Below, one piece after another: positions 9,840 to 18,127 of a stretch of 60,924 nucleotides of DNA. Below the pieces are notes generated by a model. The model saw nothing but the letters and a program-made list of their open reading frames with translations. It was not told the origin of the DNA and made no database searches. This DNA comes from Methanothermobacter thermautotrophicus (GTDB lineage: Archaea; Methanobacteriota; Methanobacteria; Methanobacteriales; Methanothermobacteraceae), in contig NZ_QKOF01000004.1 of assembly GCF_014889545.1 (NCBI RefSeq), forward strand, positions 1 to 60,924, written 5' to 3'. The translations under genes and the position numbers were made by a program. The first letter of the stretch is position 1. The number at the start of each line of letters is the position of its first letter.

Positions 9840-10262
9840 ATGATGAGAATAAGCATGTCTCTACCAAAAAAGCTCTTAAATGAATTTGATGAAGTTTTAA
9901 GGGATCGTGGATACCAGTCAAGGTCAAAGGGCATAAGGGACGCTCTTAAGGACTACATTGTAAGGTACCAGTGGATGAACGAAATGGAAGGTGAGCGAAT
10001 CGGTATCATTGCCGTCATCTACGACCACCACTACACAGGGGTCATGGAGGACCTTGCAGACATACAGCACGACTACCGCGAATACATCAATGCTGTTATG
10101 CACGTCCACATGACCGAAAGGCACTGCCTTGAGGTTATAGTGGTTAAGGGAGACGTTGCAAAGATAAGGGAACTCACCGAGAAGATGATGAGGCTCAAGG
10201 GCGTTGAACACGTGAGGCTCACCAGCACATCAACCGAACAGAAGATAGAACATGAACACTGA
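9840..10262 (+). CDS. nikR: Nickel-responsive regulator NikR
   Basis: The 140-residue protein has an N-terminal ribbon-helix-helix (RISMSLPKKLLNEFDEVL, residues 3-20) that binds DNA and a C-terminal ACT-like domain carrying the nickel ligands. His77, His88, His90 and Cys96 match the His76/His87/His89/Cys95 set of E. coli NikR, shifted by one. It is expected to sense nickel, needed here for F430, hydrogenases and CO dehydrogenase, and to repress uptake genes. GGGGT seven bases before ATG 9840 supports this start. Confidence 0.95.
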   Translation: MMRISMSLPKKLLNEFDEVLRDRGYQSRSKGIRDALKDYIVRYQWMNEMEGERIGIIAVIYDHHYTGVMEDLADIQHDYREYINAVMHVHMTERHCLEVIVVKGDVAKIRELTEKMMRLKGVEHVRLTSTSTEQKIEHEH

Positions 10263-10281
10263 TCCAGCAATCAGAAACTAA

Positions 10282-11037
10282 ATGAGATTCAGGGTCACAC
10301 CCTATCACGGAAACCTCCTGGGGGATCATGAACGCCTTGCAGCCTTCCGCGAGGCAATATCCTCCAGGGCAAGGGGCATCACCTATGACCTGGGTGCCGG
10401 TAGCGGCATCCTCTCATTCTTCGCATCAAAGCACGCTGATAGAGTAATTGCAATCGAGAGGGATCCTAAGATAGCTGCATGTGCAAGGGAGAACCTCTCA
10501 TGCCTCGATAACGTCATTGTTGTCAACGAGGACGCCCTCCACCATGAATTCAGTGAGGCCGATACGATTATATGCGAGATGCTTGACACGGCACTTATAG
10601 ATGAGGAGCAGGTCCCGGTTCTCAGGAGGGCCCTCAGATTCCTCAGGGATGAGGGGACTGTGATACCACAGGCGGTTTTCAATGCAGCAGAACCCGTCAG
10701 TGTGAACTGTGAAAACATCATGTATGATGAAAATCTTTCACAGCAATCATCAGGTCCAATGAGGGTCTATGACAGGGTTGAATTCAATGAGGACCTCCAT
10801 GAGATGTTCAGGGGTTCACTGAGGCTGGAAGCACTGGATAAATTCAACGCCATCAGAATAACATCCTTCACCATGACGGCACCTGAAATCATATGCGGTC
10901 CAACACCAATGATAAACCCGCCGCTCATCATACCACTGGGGGAGACCGTTGATAGAGGTGAGGTTGAGATAGAACTCTCCTACAGGATGGGAGGCGGATT
11001 TGATTCAGTTGAAGCATCCATAAAGGATTTTATCTAA
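10282..11037 (+). CDS. Class I SAM-dependent methyltransferase, PRMT-like
   Basis: The 251-residue protein has the SAM site DLGAGSGILSFFA (residues about 37-49), an acidic ribose-binding segment VIAIERDP and the CEMLDTALIDEEQVPVL segment. These resemble protein arginine methyltransferases, but the classical double-E loop is not intact (CEMLDTALIDEE). The C-terminal half is beta-rich. The substrate is unknown. It starts 20 bases after nikR and precedes the protease by 17 bases, so it is probably in the nikR unit. Confidence 0.75.
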   Translation: MRFRVTPYHGNLLGDHERLAAFREAISSRARGITYDLGAGSGILSFFASKHADRVIAIERDPKIAACARENLSCLDNVIVVNEDALHHEFSEADTIICEMLDTALIDEEQVPVLRRALRFLRDEGTVIPQAVFNAAEPVSVNCENIMYDENLSQQSSGPMRVYDRVEFNEDLHEMFRGSLRLEALDKFNAIRITSFTMTAPEIICGPTPMINPPLIIPLGETVDRGEVEIELSYRMGGGFDSVEASIKDFI

Positions 11038-11053
11038 AATTTGAGTACGGCTG

Positions 11054-11560
11054 GTGATTTCTATCCATCTGAAGCGGATTCTAAATGATTTCCTCACTGA
11101 CTGCAGAAGGCTCCTCGTCCTCACAGTTGGAAATGAACTCAGATCTGATGATGGCCTTGGCCCATACCTCGCATCCCTCATCCAGGAGGCGATGGTGAAG
11201 AGGGGGCACCTGCTTATCAATGCAGGTACCGTGCCTGAAAACTTCACAGGAAAGATCAGGTCCGAAAATCCAAGCCATATCCTGATTGTGGATGCTGTTG
11301 AGATGAGGGAGGACCCGGGAACGGTGAGGTTCATCGAAAGGGACAGCATATCAGATTACAGTATTTCCACCCATGCCATGCCCCTATCATTCCTTTTGAG
11401 GTACCTTGAGGATCAGGGTGACTACAGGATAGCCCTCATGGGCGTGCAGCCAGAAAACCTTGAATTTGGAACCGAACTGTCACCGGTGGTTGAAGGGGCT
11501 GTCCATGACCTCGCAGGGGTGATAATCGCTGCCCTTGATGGTGTTGAGGGGCGCGAATGA
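11054..11560 (+). CDS. Hydrogenase maturation protease (HycI/HyaD family)
   Basis: These endopeptidases trim the C-terminal tail of a [NiFe]-hydrogenase large subunit after nickel insertion. The 168-residue protein shows the family start LLVLTVGNELRSDDGLGPYLA, the nickel-sensing acidic and His positions (IVDAVEM near residue 74; STHAMPLSFLL near 100) and GVQPENLEFG. It starts at GTG 11054. Lying downstream of nikR fits nickel-enzyme maturation. The client hydrogenase cannot be told from sequence. Confidence 0.85.
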   Translation: MISIHLKRILNDFLTDCRRLLVLTVGNELRSDDGLGPYLASLIQEAMVKRGHLLINAGTVPENFTGKIRSENPSHILIVDAVEMREDPGTVRFIERDSISDYSISTHAMPLSFLLRYLEDQGDYRIALMGVQPENLEFGTELSPVVEGAVHDLAGVIIAALDGVEGRE

Positions 11561-11689
11561 TTGCCTGGTTTCACTCAGCCATGTTTTTTCATGTGTCTTT
11601 GAATTGTGTATGTCACTTCCCTCCAAGATTAAGTTTTTATAAGACCCCGCCAAAGAGTAAACCAGCCCTTGATTTTTTGAGTGATCATT

Positions 11690-12790
11690 ATGAGGATTCT
11701 GTTCATAGGTTCAAGACTCTTCAATGACGTTGCAGAGTATGCGTCAGCAATGGGTGTGACCACCATACTCTCTGAGTCAAACCCGGATGCCCCCAACCTT
11801 GAACTCGCCGATTCACACCACATCGTACCCAGGGGCATGGAGGGCCCTCTGGAAATCGCCCTCAGGGAGGACGTTGACGCAGTGGTACCGCTGATAGGTG
11901 TCGACGGACCCCTCAGGGATGTGGCCTGGCTCAAGGACAAACTTGAAACTGACCACGGGATTCCGGTGGTTGCATCAGGACCAGAGGCTGCTGAGATATC
12001 CACAGATAAATTTAAGACCAAGGAGTTCTTTACCAGGAACCGGATAAGGACACCGGAATACAGTTTAATCGATTCACCGGCTGATGTAACTGAATTTCCG
12101 GTGGTTCTAAAGCAGAGGGAGGGACAGGGCGGCTCAGGCGTGATGGTTGCAGCCACCCCCTCTGATGTCCGGGGTTATCTCCGCGCCAGTGACCATGCCC
12201 TCATGGAGGATTACATACAGGGCCGTGAGATCTCGGTTGAGGTGCTCAGGTGGAATGGCGAAACCCTCCCCCTGGTGGCCGTTGATAAGGGAGAAACAAG
12301 GGTGGATGGACTGCACCCCCTGAAGAAGGTGAAGAGGGCCCCAGCAATTATCAGGGGATTCGATGGAATGGAAGCGCTTGAAAGGGCCTCTGAAATCACT
12401 GAACTCCTTGGTGCGGAGGGCAACACCGACGTTGACATGATAGTCTCAGAGGATGGAAAACTCTACGCCATAGAGGTCAACACAAGGCCAAGCGGGACCA
12501 GGTACATCTCAGAGGCCGCGACGGGCATAAACCCAATGCACTGCCTGGTGGACATGGCAGCAGGGAACTGGAAACCGGGTAAAATCAGGAGGAAGAACCA
12601 TTATGCCGTTGAGATACCGGTAGGTAACCCCGGGGACCTTGAGTCCATCATGCCTGAGGGGGCCTCATGGGTGCTCCACGGTCCCAGGAACCATATGCGC
12701 CTAACTGTCAGGGCCGGGAATCCTGAAATGATTGACCTGGTCCTTAAAAAACTCGGTGATCTTCGTGTACATAGAGGGCAGGTGATATGA
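11690..12790 (+). CDS. ATP-grasp ligase (CarB-like), probable pseudomurein biosynthesis
   Basis: About 366 residues: an N-terminal nucleotide-binding-like domain (MRILFIGSRLFNDVAEYA) and an ATP-grasp core with the glycine-rich loop KQREGQGGSGVMV near residue 144 and metal ligands in YAIEVNTRPSG near 260. It resembles one half of CarB but is far too short to be carbamoyl phosphate synthase. Its stop overlaps the start of the MraY-like gene (ATGA) and a Mur ligase follows, which suggests an amide- or peptide-forming step of cell-wall precursor synthesis. ATG 11690 follows GTGATC. Confidence 0.75.
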   Translation: MRILFIGSRLFNDVAEYASAMGVTTILSESNPDAPNLELADSHHIVPRGMEGPLEIALREDVDAVVPLIGVDGPLRDVAWLKDKLETDHGIPVVASGPEAAEISTDKFKTKEFFTRNRIRTPEYSLIDSPADVTEFPVVLKQREGQGGSGVMVAATPSDVRGYLRASDHALMEDYIQGREISVEVLRWNGETLPLVAVDKGETRVDGLHPLKKVKRAPAIIRGFDGMEALERASEITELLGAEGNTDVDMIVSEDGKLYAIEVNTRPSGTRYISEAATGINPMHCLVDMAAGNWKPGKIRRKNHYAVEIPVGNPGDLESIMPEGASWVLHGPRNHMRLTVRAGNPEMIDLVLKKLGDLRVHRGQVI

Positions 12791-13842
12791 TGGAGTCGTT
12801 GATGGTTTTCATTATAGGTGCTGCTTCAGCTGCAGTATTCACACTATTTATAAGGAACATTCTCAGGAGTGCAGGTATAGGGGATAAACCAATAGTCACT
12901 GAGCACAGCCACAAGGCAGGAACACCTACAATGGGAGGCCTCGGGATGCTACTGGCCCTCCTCCTTGTAACGGTAATCTACCGGAACAACCCCTACCTAA
13001 TCCTCACCTCACTCATAGTTCTCACAGCAGCCATTGTGGGCCTCCTGGATGACCTCCTGGGCCTCAAGGTGAAGGAGGTTCAGAGGATCATAAGGAACGT
13101 ATCTGAAAGGCCCCTGGAGGTTGGTCAGCTTGTCCTGAAGCCAGGCGAGGAGGCAAGGGCGGCAACAGACAAGGCAAAGAGGGATGTTGAGGCCCTGCTA
13201 TCTGAGGGACTTGTTGAGGTGGTCGGTGAGGCCCCAATAAAGAATGAGGTGAGTGAGGGGGAGAAGATAATGGCCCAGCTGATGATAGGTTTATTCCTTG
13301 TACTCTCAGGGGCTGTTGCTAAGCTCGGAGGCTTCTACCTGGGCCTTGCAGCCGCACCCATCGTCATAGCAGGTATGGTGGGGGCCATAAATGCAGTTAA
13401 CCTCATAGATGGGATGGATGGGATGGCGGCAGGCATAATGCTCATAGCATCAGCGTCATGCGCAATTTTCCTCGGCCTGTCAGGCCAGGCCATGCCCTTC
13501 CTGGCACTGGCAGGGCTCTGCGCGGGCTTCCTGGTATTCAACAGGCACCCTGCAAGCATATTCATGGGTGACACAGGTTCATTCGCCCTGGGGGCGGGCT
13601 ATGCGACTGCTGTGATGCTCACGGACACGGTTTACTTCGGCGTCCTTGCAATAGCGGTGCCCGTGGTCTCGGTTATCGTGAGTCTGCTCCACCGTGCAGG
13701 GGTTATAAGGCTCCCTGTTGAACCGCTGCACCACACACTCCACTACCGTGGGATGTCCGAGAGGAGGATAGTGCTCATATACTGGCTCATAACACTTGTG
13801 GTCTGTCTACTGGGACTCCAGCTCACGGGGAGACTCCTCTGA
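12787..13842 (+). CDS. MraY-like glycosyl-phosphate transferase, probable pseudomurein lipid carrier step
   Basis: The polytopic 351-residue membrane protein has MraY/WecA family motifs: HSHKAGTPTMGGLG near residue 39, GLLDDLLG near 87, NLIDGMDGMA near 208 and FMGDTGS near 259. It is expected to transfer a sugar-phosphate precursor from UDP to a polyprenyl phosphate in the membrane. Between GLLDDLLG and the next membrane segment lies a charged insertion of about 60 residues (about 95-155) not found in bacterial MraY. The HxH-containing cytosolic loop is represented by LHHTLHYRG. Confidence 0.85.
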   Translation: MMESLMVFIIGAASAAVFTLFIRNILRSAGIGDKPIVTEHSHKAGTPTMGGLGMLLALLLVTVIYRNNPYLILTSLIVLTAAIVGLLDDLLGLKVKEVQRIIRNVSERPLEVGQLVLKPGEEARAATDKAKRDVEALLSEGLVEVVGEAPIKNEVSEGEKIMAQLMIGLFLVLSGAVAKLGGFYLGLAAAPIVIAGMVGAINAVNLIDGMDGMAAGIMLIASASCAIFLGLSGQAMPFLALAGLCAGFLVFNRHPASIFMGDTGSFALGAGYATAVMLTDTVYFGVLAIAVPVVSVIVSLLHRAGVIRLPVEPLHHTLHYRGMSERRIVLIYWLITLVVCLLGLQLTGRLL

Positions 13843-13854
13843 TGGGTGAAGGCC

Positions 13855-15264
13855 ATGTACCTTGATGAAATCGCAGAGCGGGTTTCAGGGAAACTCAGAG
13901 GTCCAAACAGAGCATTCAGAGGAATATTCACAACCCTTGGAGCTGCTAAAGCAGGTGACATTGTTATAAGGCACTGGATCGATGAGACTGGCGTCAAAAT
14001 CGCCTCAGAAAGGGGTGTATCTGCTATCATAACCCAGGATCTCAGGGGGAACTCTGCCAGGGCAGCTGAAGATTACGGGCTCCCTGTTATCCTCGTTGAC
14101 AGGATTGAAAATGCGAATGCCCTGGCACTTTCATGGACCATTGAGAGATTCGCCCCATCATCAAGGAGGGTTGTGGTCACAGGCACCAATGGCAAGTCCA
14201 CCACGACCCACATGATCCACCATATAATAAGGACCACCGGTGCTTCATCCTACACAAACACCGATTCAAGGTCAGAGTTCAACACACTCATAGACCCCGT
14301 GGTCTCACAGCAGATAGCAGAGGTATCCTCTAATGGGGCACCTGAATTCATGGTCATAGAGGTCTCAGAGGTGCAGGGGTGGCTTGGAAGGGTTATGATG
14401 GACCACGCACGCCTCATGACATCGGCCATAGGGCCAGAGGTGGTCGTCATAACCAACGTTGCAATGGACCACATAGGACTTGTTGAGTCGGTGGAAGATG
14501 TCTCCAGGGAGGTATCAGGGGCCCTCAGGGCAATTGAATCAGGGGTGGCTGTACTCAATGCCGATGATGAACGTGTGAGGGCCATGGCCCGTGTGAACCC
14601 CTCCCTCAGGGTGGTCTTCTATGGTCGGGACTCCCATGTGAGGTATGATGGGGAGGGCATCCACCTTGAAGATGACCTGATAATCCCTGCAGAGGAACTC
14701 CCCTTCATGGGTGAGCACTTCATACAGAACACCCTGGCTGCAGTTGCAGCATGCCTGGAGCTTGGATTCTCCCCCGAGGATATAAGGCAGGGTGTTAAAA
14801 CATACAGACCCCTCAGGAGAAGGTTTACAGTCCTCATGAGGGAGCCTCTAGTCATAGATGACTTCGCCCACAACCCCTCAGGTATCAGGTCCACCGTGAA
14901 AAGCGCCGCAGCCAACCTGAGGGGGAGGCTCAGGGTGGTGAATGCCATCCGGGGCTCCCGTGGAGAGGATATAAATGTGATGAATGCAGCTGCCCTTGCA
15001 GATTCCCTGGAGGGCCTTGATGCGGAGCTCATAGTAACATCAAGCAGTGACCTTGTCGATGAGCAGAACAGGGTCCTTGAAAATGAGAGGAGGGCATTCC
15101 TGGGGGTCCTCGATGAGAGGGGGGTATCCTACATCCACGTGGAGAAACTCAGGGACGCCCTGAGGATGGTGCTTGATGCCGCTGAACCCGATGACACCAT
15201 CCTCCTCCTCGGAGCCCAGGGAATGGACCCTGCGGCAGGTGTCCTCGATGAAATCATGGACTGA
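13855..15264 (+). CDS. Mur ligase family protein, probable pseudomurein peptide ligase
   Basis: About 469 residues with the three Mur ligase parts: N-terminal domain; ATP-binding domain with VVVTGTNGKSTTTHM near residue 107 and ITNVAMDHIGLV near 199; and C-terminal domain with the LRRRFTVL and DDFAHNPSG motifs. In bacteria such enzymes add amino acids to UDP-MurNAc. Homologues in pseudomurein-making methanogens are proposed to build the pseudomurein peptide. ATG 13855 follows GGTGA by five bases. It closes a tight run with the ATP-grasp and MraY-like genes. Confidence 0.88.
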   Translation: MYLDEIAERVSGKLRGPNRAFRGIFTTLGAAKAGDIVIRHWIDETGVKIASERGVSAIITQDLRGNSARAAEDYGLPVILVDRIENANALALSWTIERFAPSSRRVVVTGTNGKSTTTHMIHHIIRTTGASSYTNTDSRSEFNTLIDPVVSQQIAEVSSNGAPEFMVIEVSEVQGWLGRVMMDHARLMTSAIGPEVVVITNVAMDHIGLVESVEDVSREVSGALRAIESGVAVLNADDERVRAMARVNPSLRVVFYGRDSHVRYDGEGIHLEDDLIIPAEELPFMGEHFIQNTLAAVAACLELGFSPEDIRQGVKTYRPLRRRFTVLMREPLVIDDFAHNPSGIRSTVKSAAANLRGRLRVVNAIRGSRGEDINVMNAAALADSLEGLDAELIVTSSSDLVDEQNRVLENERRAFLGVLDERGVSYIHVEKLRDALRMVLDAAEPDDTILLLGAQGMDPAAGVLDEIMD

Positions 15265-15422
15265 ATGTTAGGCATGTTATCACTGATAGGGTGTTCATTT
15301 CAGTGGATTGTTAGTTTCGTGCGCTGCACTGATCATGTCCCCGTGGTCAATCTTTATAAAGCTGGAGTCAGAGAACTAACTATTCAGTAACTGTGATGAA
15401 ACGCAGTTAAAGGTGAACCGTT

Positions 15423-15866
15423 ATGCTCATAAAGATCAGAAGGGATACCCTCGTGATACTCCTGCTGGCATTCATCCTGATCCTCTCAGGCCGTGCGATG
15501 ACATACCTGGCCTATGCCTCATCAATGGAGGATACAGGTGGAGTTCCAATAGCAGGCGTAATAGTTAAGGGTAACGATATAGTTCCACTGTCATCCATAA
15601 AGACAAATGTATATGCGGCAGGTTTCCGGCCAGGAAGCTACATAAAGGGTGATGTCCTTGTAACCTCCAAGAGGAAGGTTCCCCTTTCAGAGGCGATAGA
15701 GAATGCCGAGAAGTTTGTTAAGATGACAACAATTCCAGGTACCCGTGTAACACCCATAGCAGCCGCTGACGTGAAGGTTGACACCAGCACAGGAATAGTC
15801 ACTGTTAACGTTATCGAGGACTTCGCCACGGTTAAAGTTACCAACAGAACAGGGGGAGTGGGTTGA
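15423..15866 (+). CDS. Single-pass envelope protein, POTRA-like (unknown)
   Basis: The 147-residue protein has a short basic start (MLIKIRR), one membrane segment at about residues 9-26 and then an extracytoplasmic domain. The stretch IVKGNDIVPLSSIKTNV...GFRPGSYIKGD has the strand-GN-helix-G pattern seen in POTRA domains such as FtsQ; this is a visual resemblance only. AAAGGTGA precedes the ATG and a TATA-like TTTATAAAG lies near 15350-15360, so it starts its own unit. The stop overlaps the next start (TGATG). Confidence 0.7.
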   Translation: MLIKIRRDTLVILLLAFILILSGRAMTYLAYASSMEDTGGVPIAGVIVKGNDIVPLSSIKTNVYAAGFRPGSYIKGDVLVTSKRKVPLSEAIENAEKFVKMTTIPGTRVTPIAAADVKVDTSTGIVTVNVIEDFATVKVTNRTGGVG

Positions 15867-17122
15867 TGAAGAGAGCAGGTAAACTGATAACCCTTTTATT
15901 CATTTTCAACCTGCTTATAGGGCCAGTGTCAGCCACGATGAACGTTATTGTGATCACTGACCCCACAGGGGCGGATCCCAACGGCGCTGCAGCAGGGAGT
16001 ATGTCCTTCGCCCAGAACATGTTCCAGTCAACCTTCCTCATGTCCAAGGAGAAGAGGTTCGCTGTCCTCTCAGGTGGTGAGGGAGCATCAACACCGAGGC
16101 TCATGGCAATAATGGACGTCATAAATCGACTGGAGAATGGTGCAACAGCTGCCGAGGCAGCATCAGCAGCCAACAGTTACCCTGGAATCAGGGTCATGTG
16201 CGGGGGTCCCGGTATAGGCGCAGCTGTTGGTGGTTCCTTCGATGCCTACGTGGTTATAGTGGAGGACGATGGTACCATAACAGTCACACCCTACTCAGGG
16301 GGCCTTGCGGTTCTTCCTCCAGGTAAGAGGGGCGCAATAATACACCTCAGGAACACGCATGGAAACCCCAAGTATGGTACAGCAACCCGTGTACGTCAGG
16401 AGACCGCGATTAACATAGGTAAGATGATAAGGGACGGCTACTCAGCCACCTACATCGTTGGGAAGGTCTTCGAGGAGGTTGCAAAGGACGCCGGTGAAAA
16501 ATATGGTGGTGGTGCAGTTAACCTGGCCTCAGGGGTATCCACAGGTGACATGTTCACACCCGAGAACCTAAATGAGACCGGTTACCCAATGGATGAACCC
16601 TACGTCAAGGTCTGCGATGAGTGCGGCTGGAGCATAGGGTACCCTGCCGCAGAGAACTACCAGACCTGTCCGGTGGATGGCAGCAAGTTAAGGGTTATCT
16701 ATGCATATGATGCTCTCAGGGACGCCATAACGGTTACCAACGGGTCTGTATCTGTTTCGGTCTACGGTACAGAGGAGGCAGGTGTTGTCCAGACAACCCA
16801 GGAGATTGTGAGGGCATCGGTGAAGAAGAATGGTTACAGTGCAGAGGCGATAGCCAGATCCATAAACAGGGCCATAAAGAACGGGTTCCTTGTGGGGGTC
16901 AACTATGTGGAGCCAAAGGACATAAATGTGAAGCCGAGCTCAAGGGCTGTGGGTGTCTACTACACGCCCCTCCCAGATGATAGGACAGCCCCGCCCATGG
17001 AGCTACCTGTAAGTTCAGGGCTCCTCGAGATACTCGGTAACATCCAGACAGCAATCGGATTCATCATGGTGCTCCTTGTTCTATTCAGGAGCAGCCTTAT
17101 AAGTTCATTCAGAAGGGGTTAA
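15866..17122 (+). CDS. Secreted, membrane-anchored protein with a zinc-ribbon-like motif (unknown)
   Basis: The 418-residue protein has a signal-like hydrophobic start (about residues 6-22), a large extracytoplasmic part rich in Gly and Ala, a four-cysteine CDEC...TCPVDG element near residues 250-272, and a C-terminal membrane helix followed by SSFRRG. Outside the cell a zinc ribbon is unusual. No enzyme family is recognised. It overlaps the preceding gene by one base and precedes a small cytosolic protein gene, so the three are probably co-expressed. Confidence 0.75.
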   Translation: MKRAGKLITLLFIFNLLIGPVSATMNVIVITDPTGADPNGAAAGSMSFAQNMFQSTFLMSKEKRFAVLSGGEGASTPRLMAIMDVINRLENGATAAEAASAANSYPGIRVMCGGPGIGAAVGGSFDAYVVIVEDDGTITVTPYSGGLAVLPPGKRGAIIHLRNTHGNPKYGTATRVRQETAINIGKMIRDGYSATYIVGKVFEEVAKDAGEKYGGGAVNLASGVSTGDMFTPENLNETGYPMDEPYVKVCDECGWSIGYPAAENYQTCPVDGSKLRVIYAYDALRDAITVTNGSVSVSVYGTEEAGVVQTTQEIVRASVKKNGYSAEAIARSINRAIKNGFLVGVNYVEPKDINVKPSSRAVGVYYTPLPDDRTAPPMELPVSSGLLEILGNIQTAIGFIMVLLVLFRSSLISSFRRG

Positions 17123-17125
17123 AAG

Positions 17126-17476
17126 GTGTCTCTAATAATTCTAAGGGCAGATAGCAGGGAGAAGATTCTGAACGCCATAGCGGACCTTGAAAGGCACGCC
17201 GGCCTCAAGGTCCTTGGAAAACCACGGATTCTCAGTAATGATATTGCAGACAGGATAGCATCATCCATACTGGGGGAACTCCACATGAAGTCCTCTGTGG
17301 CAGCAGCAGTTGAGGTGGAGGAGGATGATACCAGAAGCATAATGGCCATCAGAGGGATACACCCCCCTGCACATGTGATTGTGGTTAGCAGTGAATACGA
17401 TGAATACCAGGACCTCAGGGAGATGTTTGGCGGTCTGAGGATCATGAGGGGCTACTACTCCCATAAGGGTGGTTGA
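17126..17476 (+). CDS. Small cytosolic protein, DUF356-like
   Basis: The 116-residue protein starts at GTG 17126 after GGGGTT and reads SLIILRADSREKILNAIADLERHAGL. It matches my memory of the methanogen-specific DUF356 family, which has no known function. It has no membrane segment and no metal motif. Four bases separate it from the secreted protein gene, so a partnership with that protein on the cytosolic side is possible. Confidence 0.7.
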   Translation: MSLIILRADSREKILNAIADLERHAGLKVLGKPRILSNDIADRIASSILGELHMKSSVAAAVEVEEDDTRSIMAIRGIHPPAHVIVVSSEYDEYQDLREMFGGLRIMRGYYSHKGG

Positions 17477-17553
17477 AGAGAAAAAATCGTATGGTCTTTG
17501 AAGGAAGCCCTATCCCACATGAAATCTGAAGGGTTTAGAATGAATTTTTAGAT

Positions 17554-18021
17554 TTAACCCCTCTTTATTCTTGCTATGTCTCCTATCGTGGCTCCATGGA
17601 ACTGGCCGCCATCTGTTTTCTCCAGATCATCGGCCTCAAATTTTTCAAGGAGTTTTATCTTGAGGAGCCTTTCAAGCTTCCTTGCGAGCTTGATGTCCGG
17701 TTCCATCCTCTCAGATTCGATCCTGTTTATGACGGACACCTTCTCGTTGATCCTCTCAGCGAGATCCTCCCTTGACCAGTCCCTCTTCTCCCTCTCACTC
17801 CGTATGATCCTGCCGTAGTCTTCAACGACCTCGTAAACGGTATCCATGGGTCGCCTGGACCTCTTCGTGGGCCTCCTGAAACTTTTTTTACGGGGTGTTG
17901 TGGGTTCTCTGATTATTTTACCGAACTTTGAGCATTCCCTGCATACCTCCATGACTGAACTATCGATTTTTGTCTTTAAAGGCTTTCCAACAATCTTTTT
18001 ACCGCAAATCTCGCATCTCAT
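17554..18021 (-). CDS. Archaeal multiprotein bridging factor 1 (aMBF1)
   Basis: The 155-residue protein has an N-terminal zinc ribbon (CEICGKKI...CRECSKFG, residues 3-33), a basic linker and a C-terminal helix-turn-helix (IRSEREKRDWSREDLAERINEKVSVINRIE, about 73-102), the layout of archaeal MBF1. In archaea it associates with the small ribosomal subunit and may link translation and transcription. AAGGGATC precedes the ATG. It is divergent from PAN, sharing a short promoter region. Confidence 0.9.
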   Translation of the reverse strand: MRCEICGKKIVGKPLKTKIDSSVMEVCRECSKFGKIIREPTTPRKKSFRRPTKRSRRPMDTVYEVVEDYGRIIRSEREKRDWSREDLAERINEKVSVINRIESERMEPDIKLARKLERLLKIKLLEKFEADDLEKTDGGQFHGATIGDIARIKRG

Positions 18022-18061
18022 GAAGATCCCTTTCTATTTTATACTAGATTTATCCCACCCC

Positions 18062-18075
18062 AATATTTAAATATT
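18062..18075. promoter_or_regulatory. Palindromic TATA element between MBF1 and PAN
   Basis: AATATTTAAATATT is a perfect 14-base palindrome midway between two divergent genes. Placing transcription starts about 26 bases on either side gives leaders of about 20 bases for MBF1 and about 30 for PAN, with ribosome sites AAGGGATC and AGGAG in the right places. One element may therefore serve both directions. Confidence 0.45.
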
Positions 18076-18127
18076 ACTAGAAACAAGATAGTATACAACA
18101 AAATTTAAATAGGAGTGTTCTAAAATC

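Noticed and set aside
15385-15420. C/D box RNA near 15392 (GTGATGA)
   Set aside because: A box C-like sequence is present but there is no D or D' box; it is the leader of the envelope protein gene.
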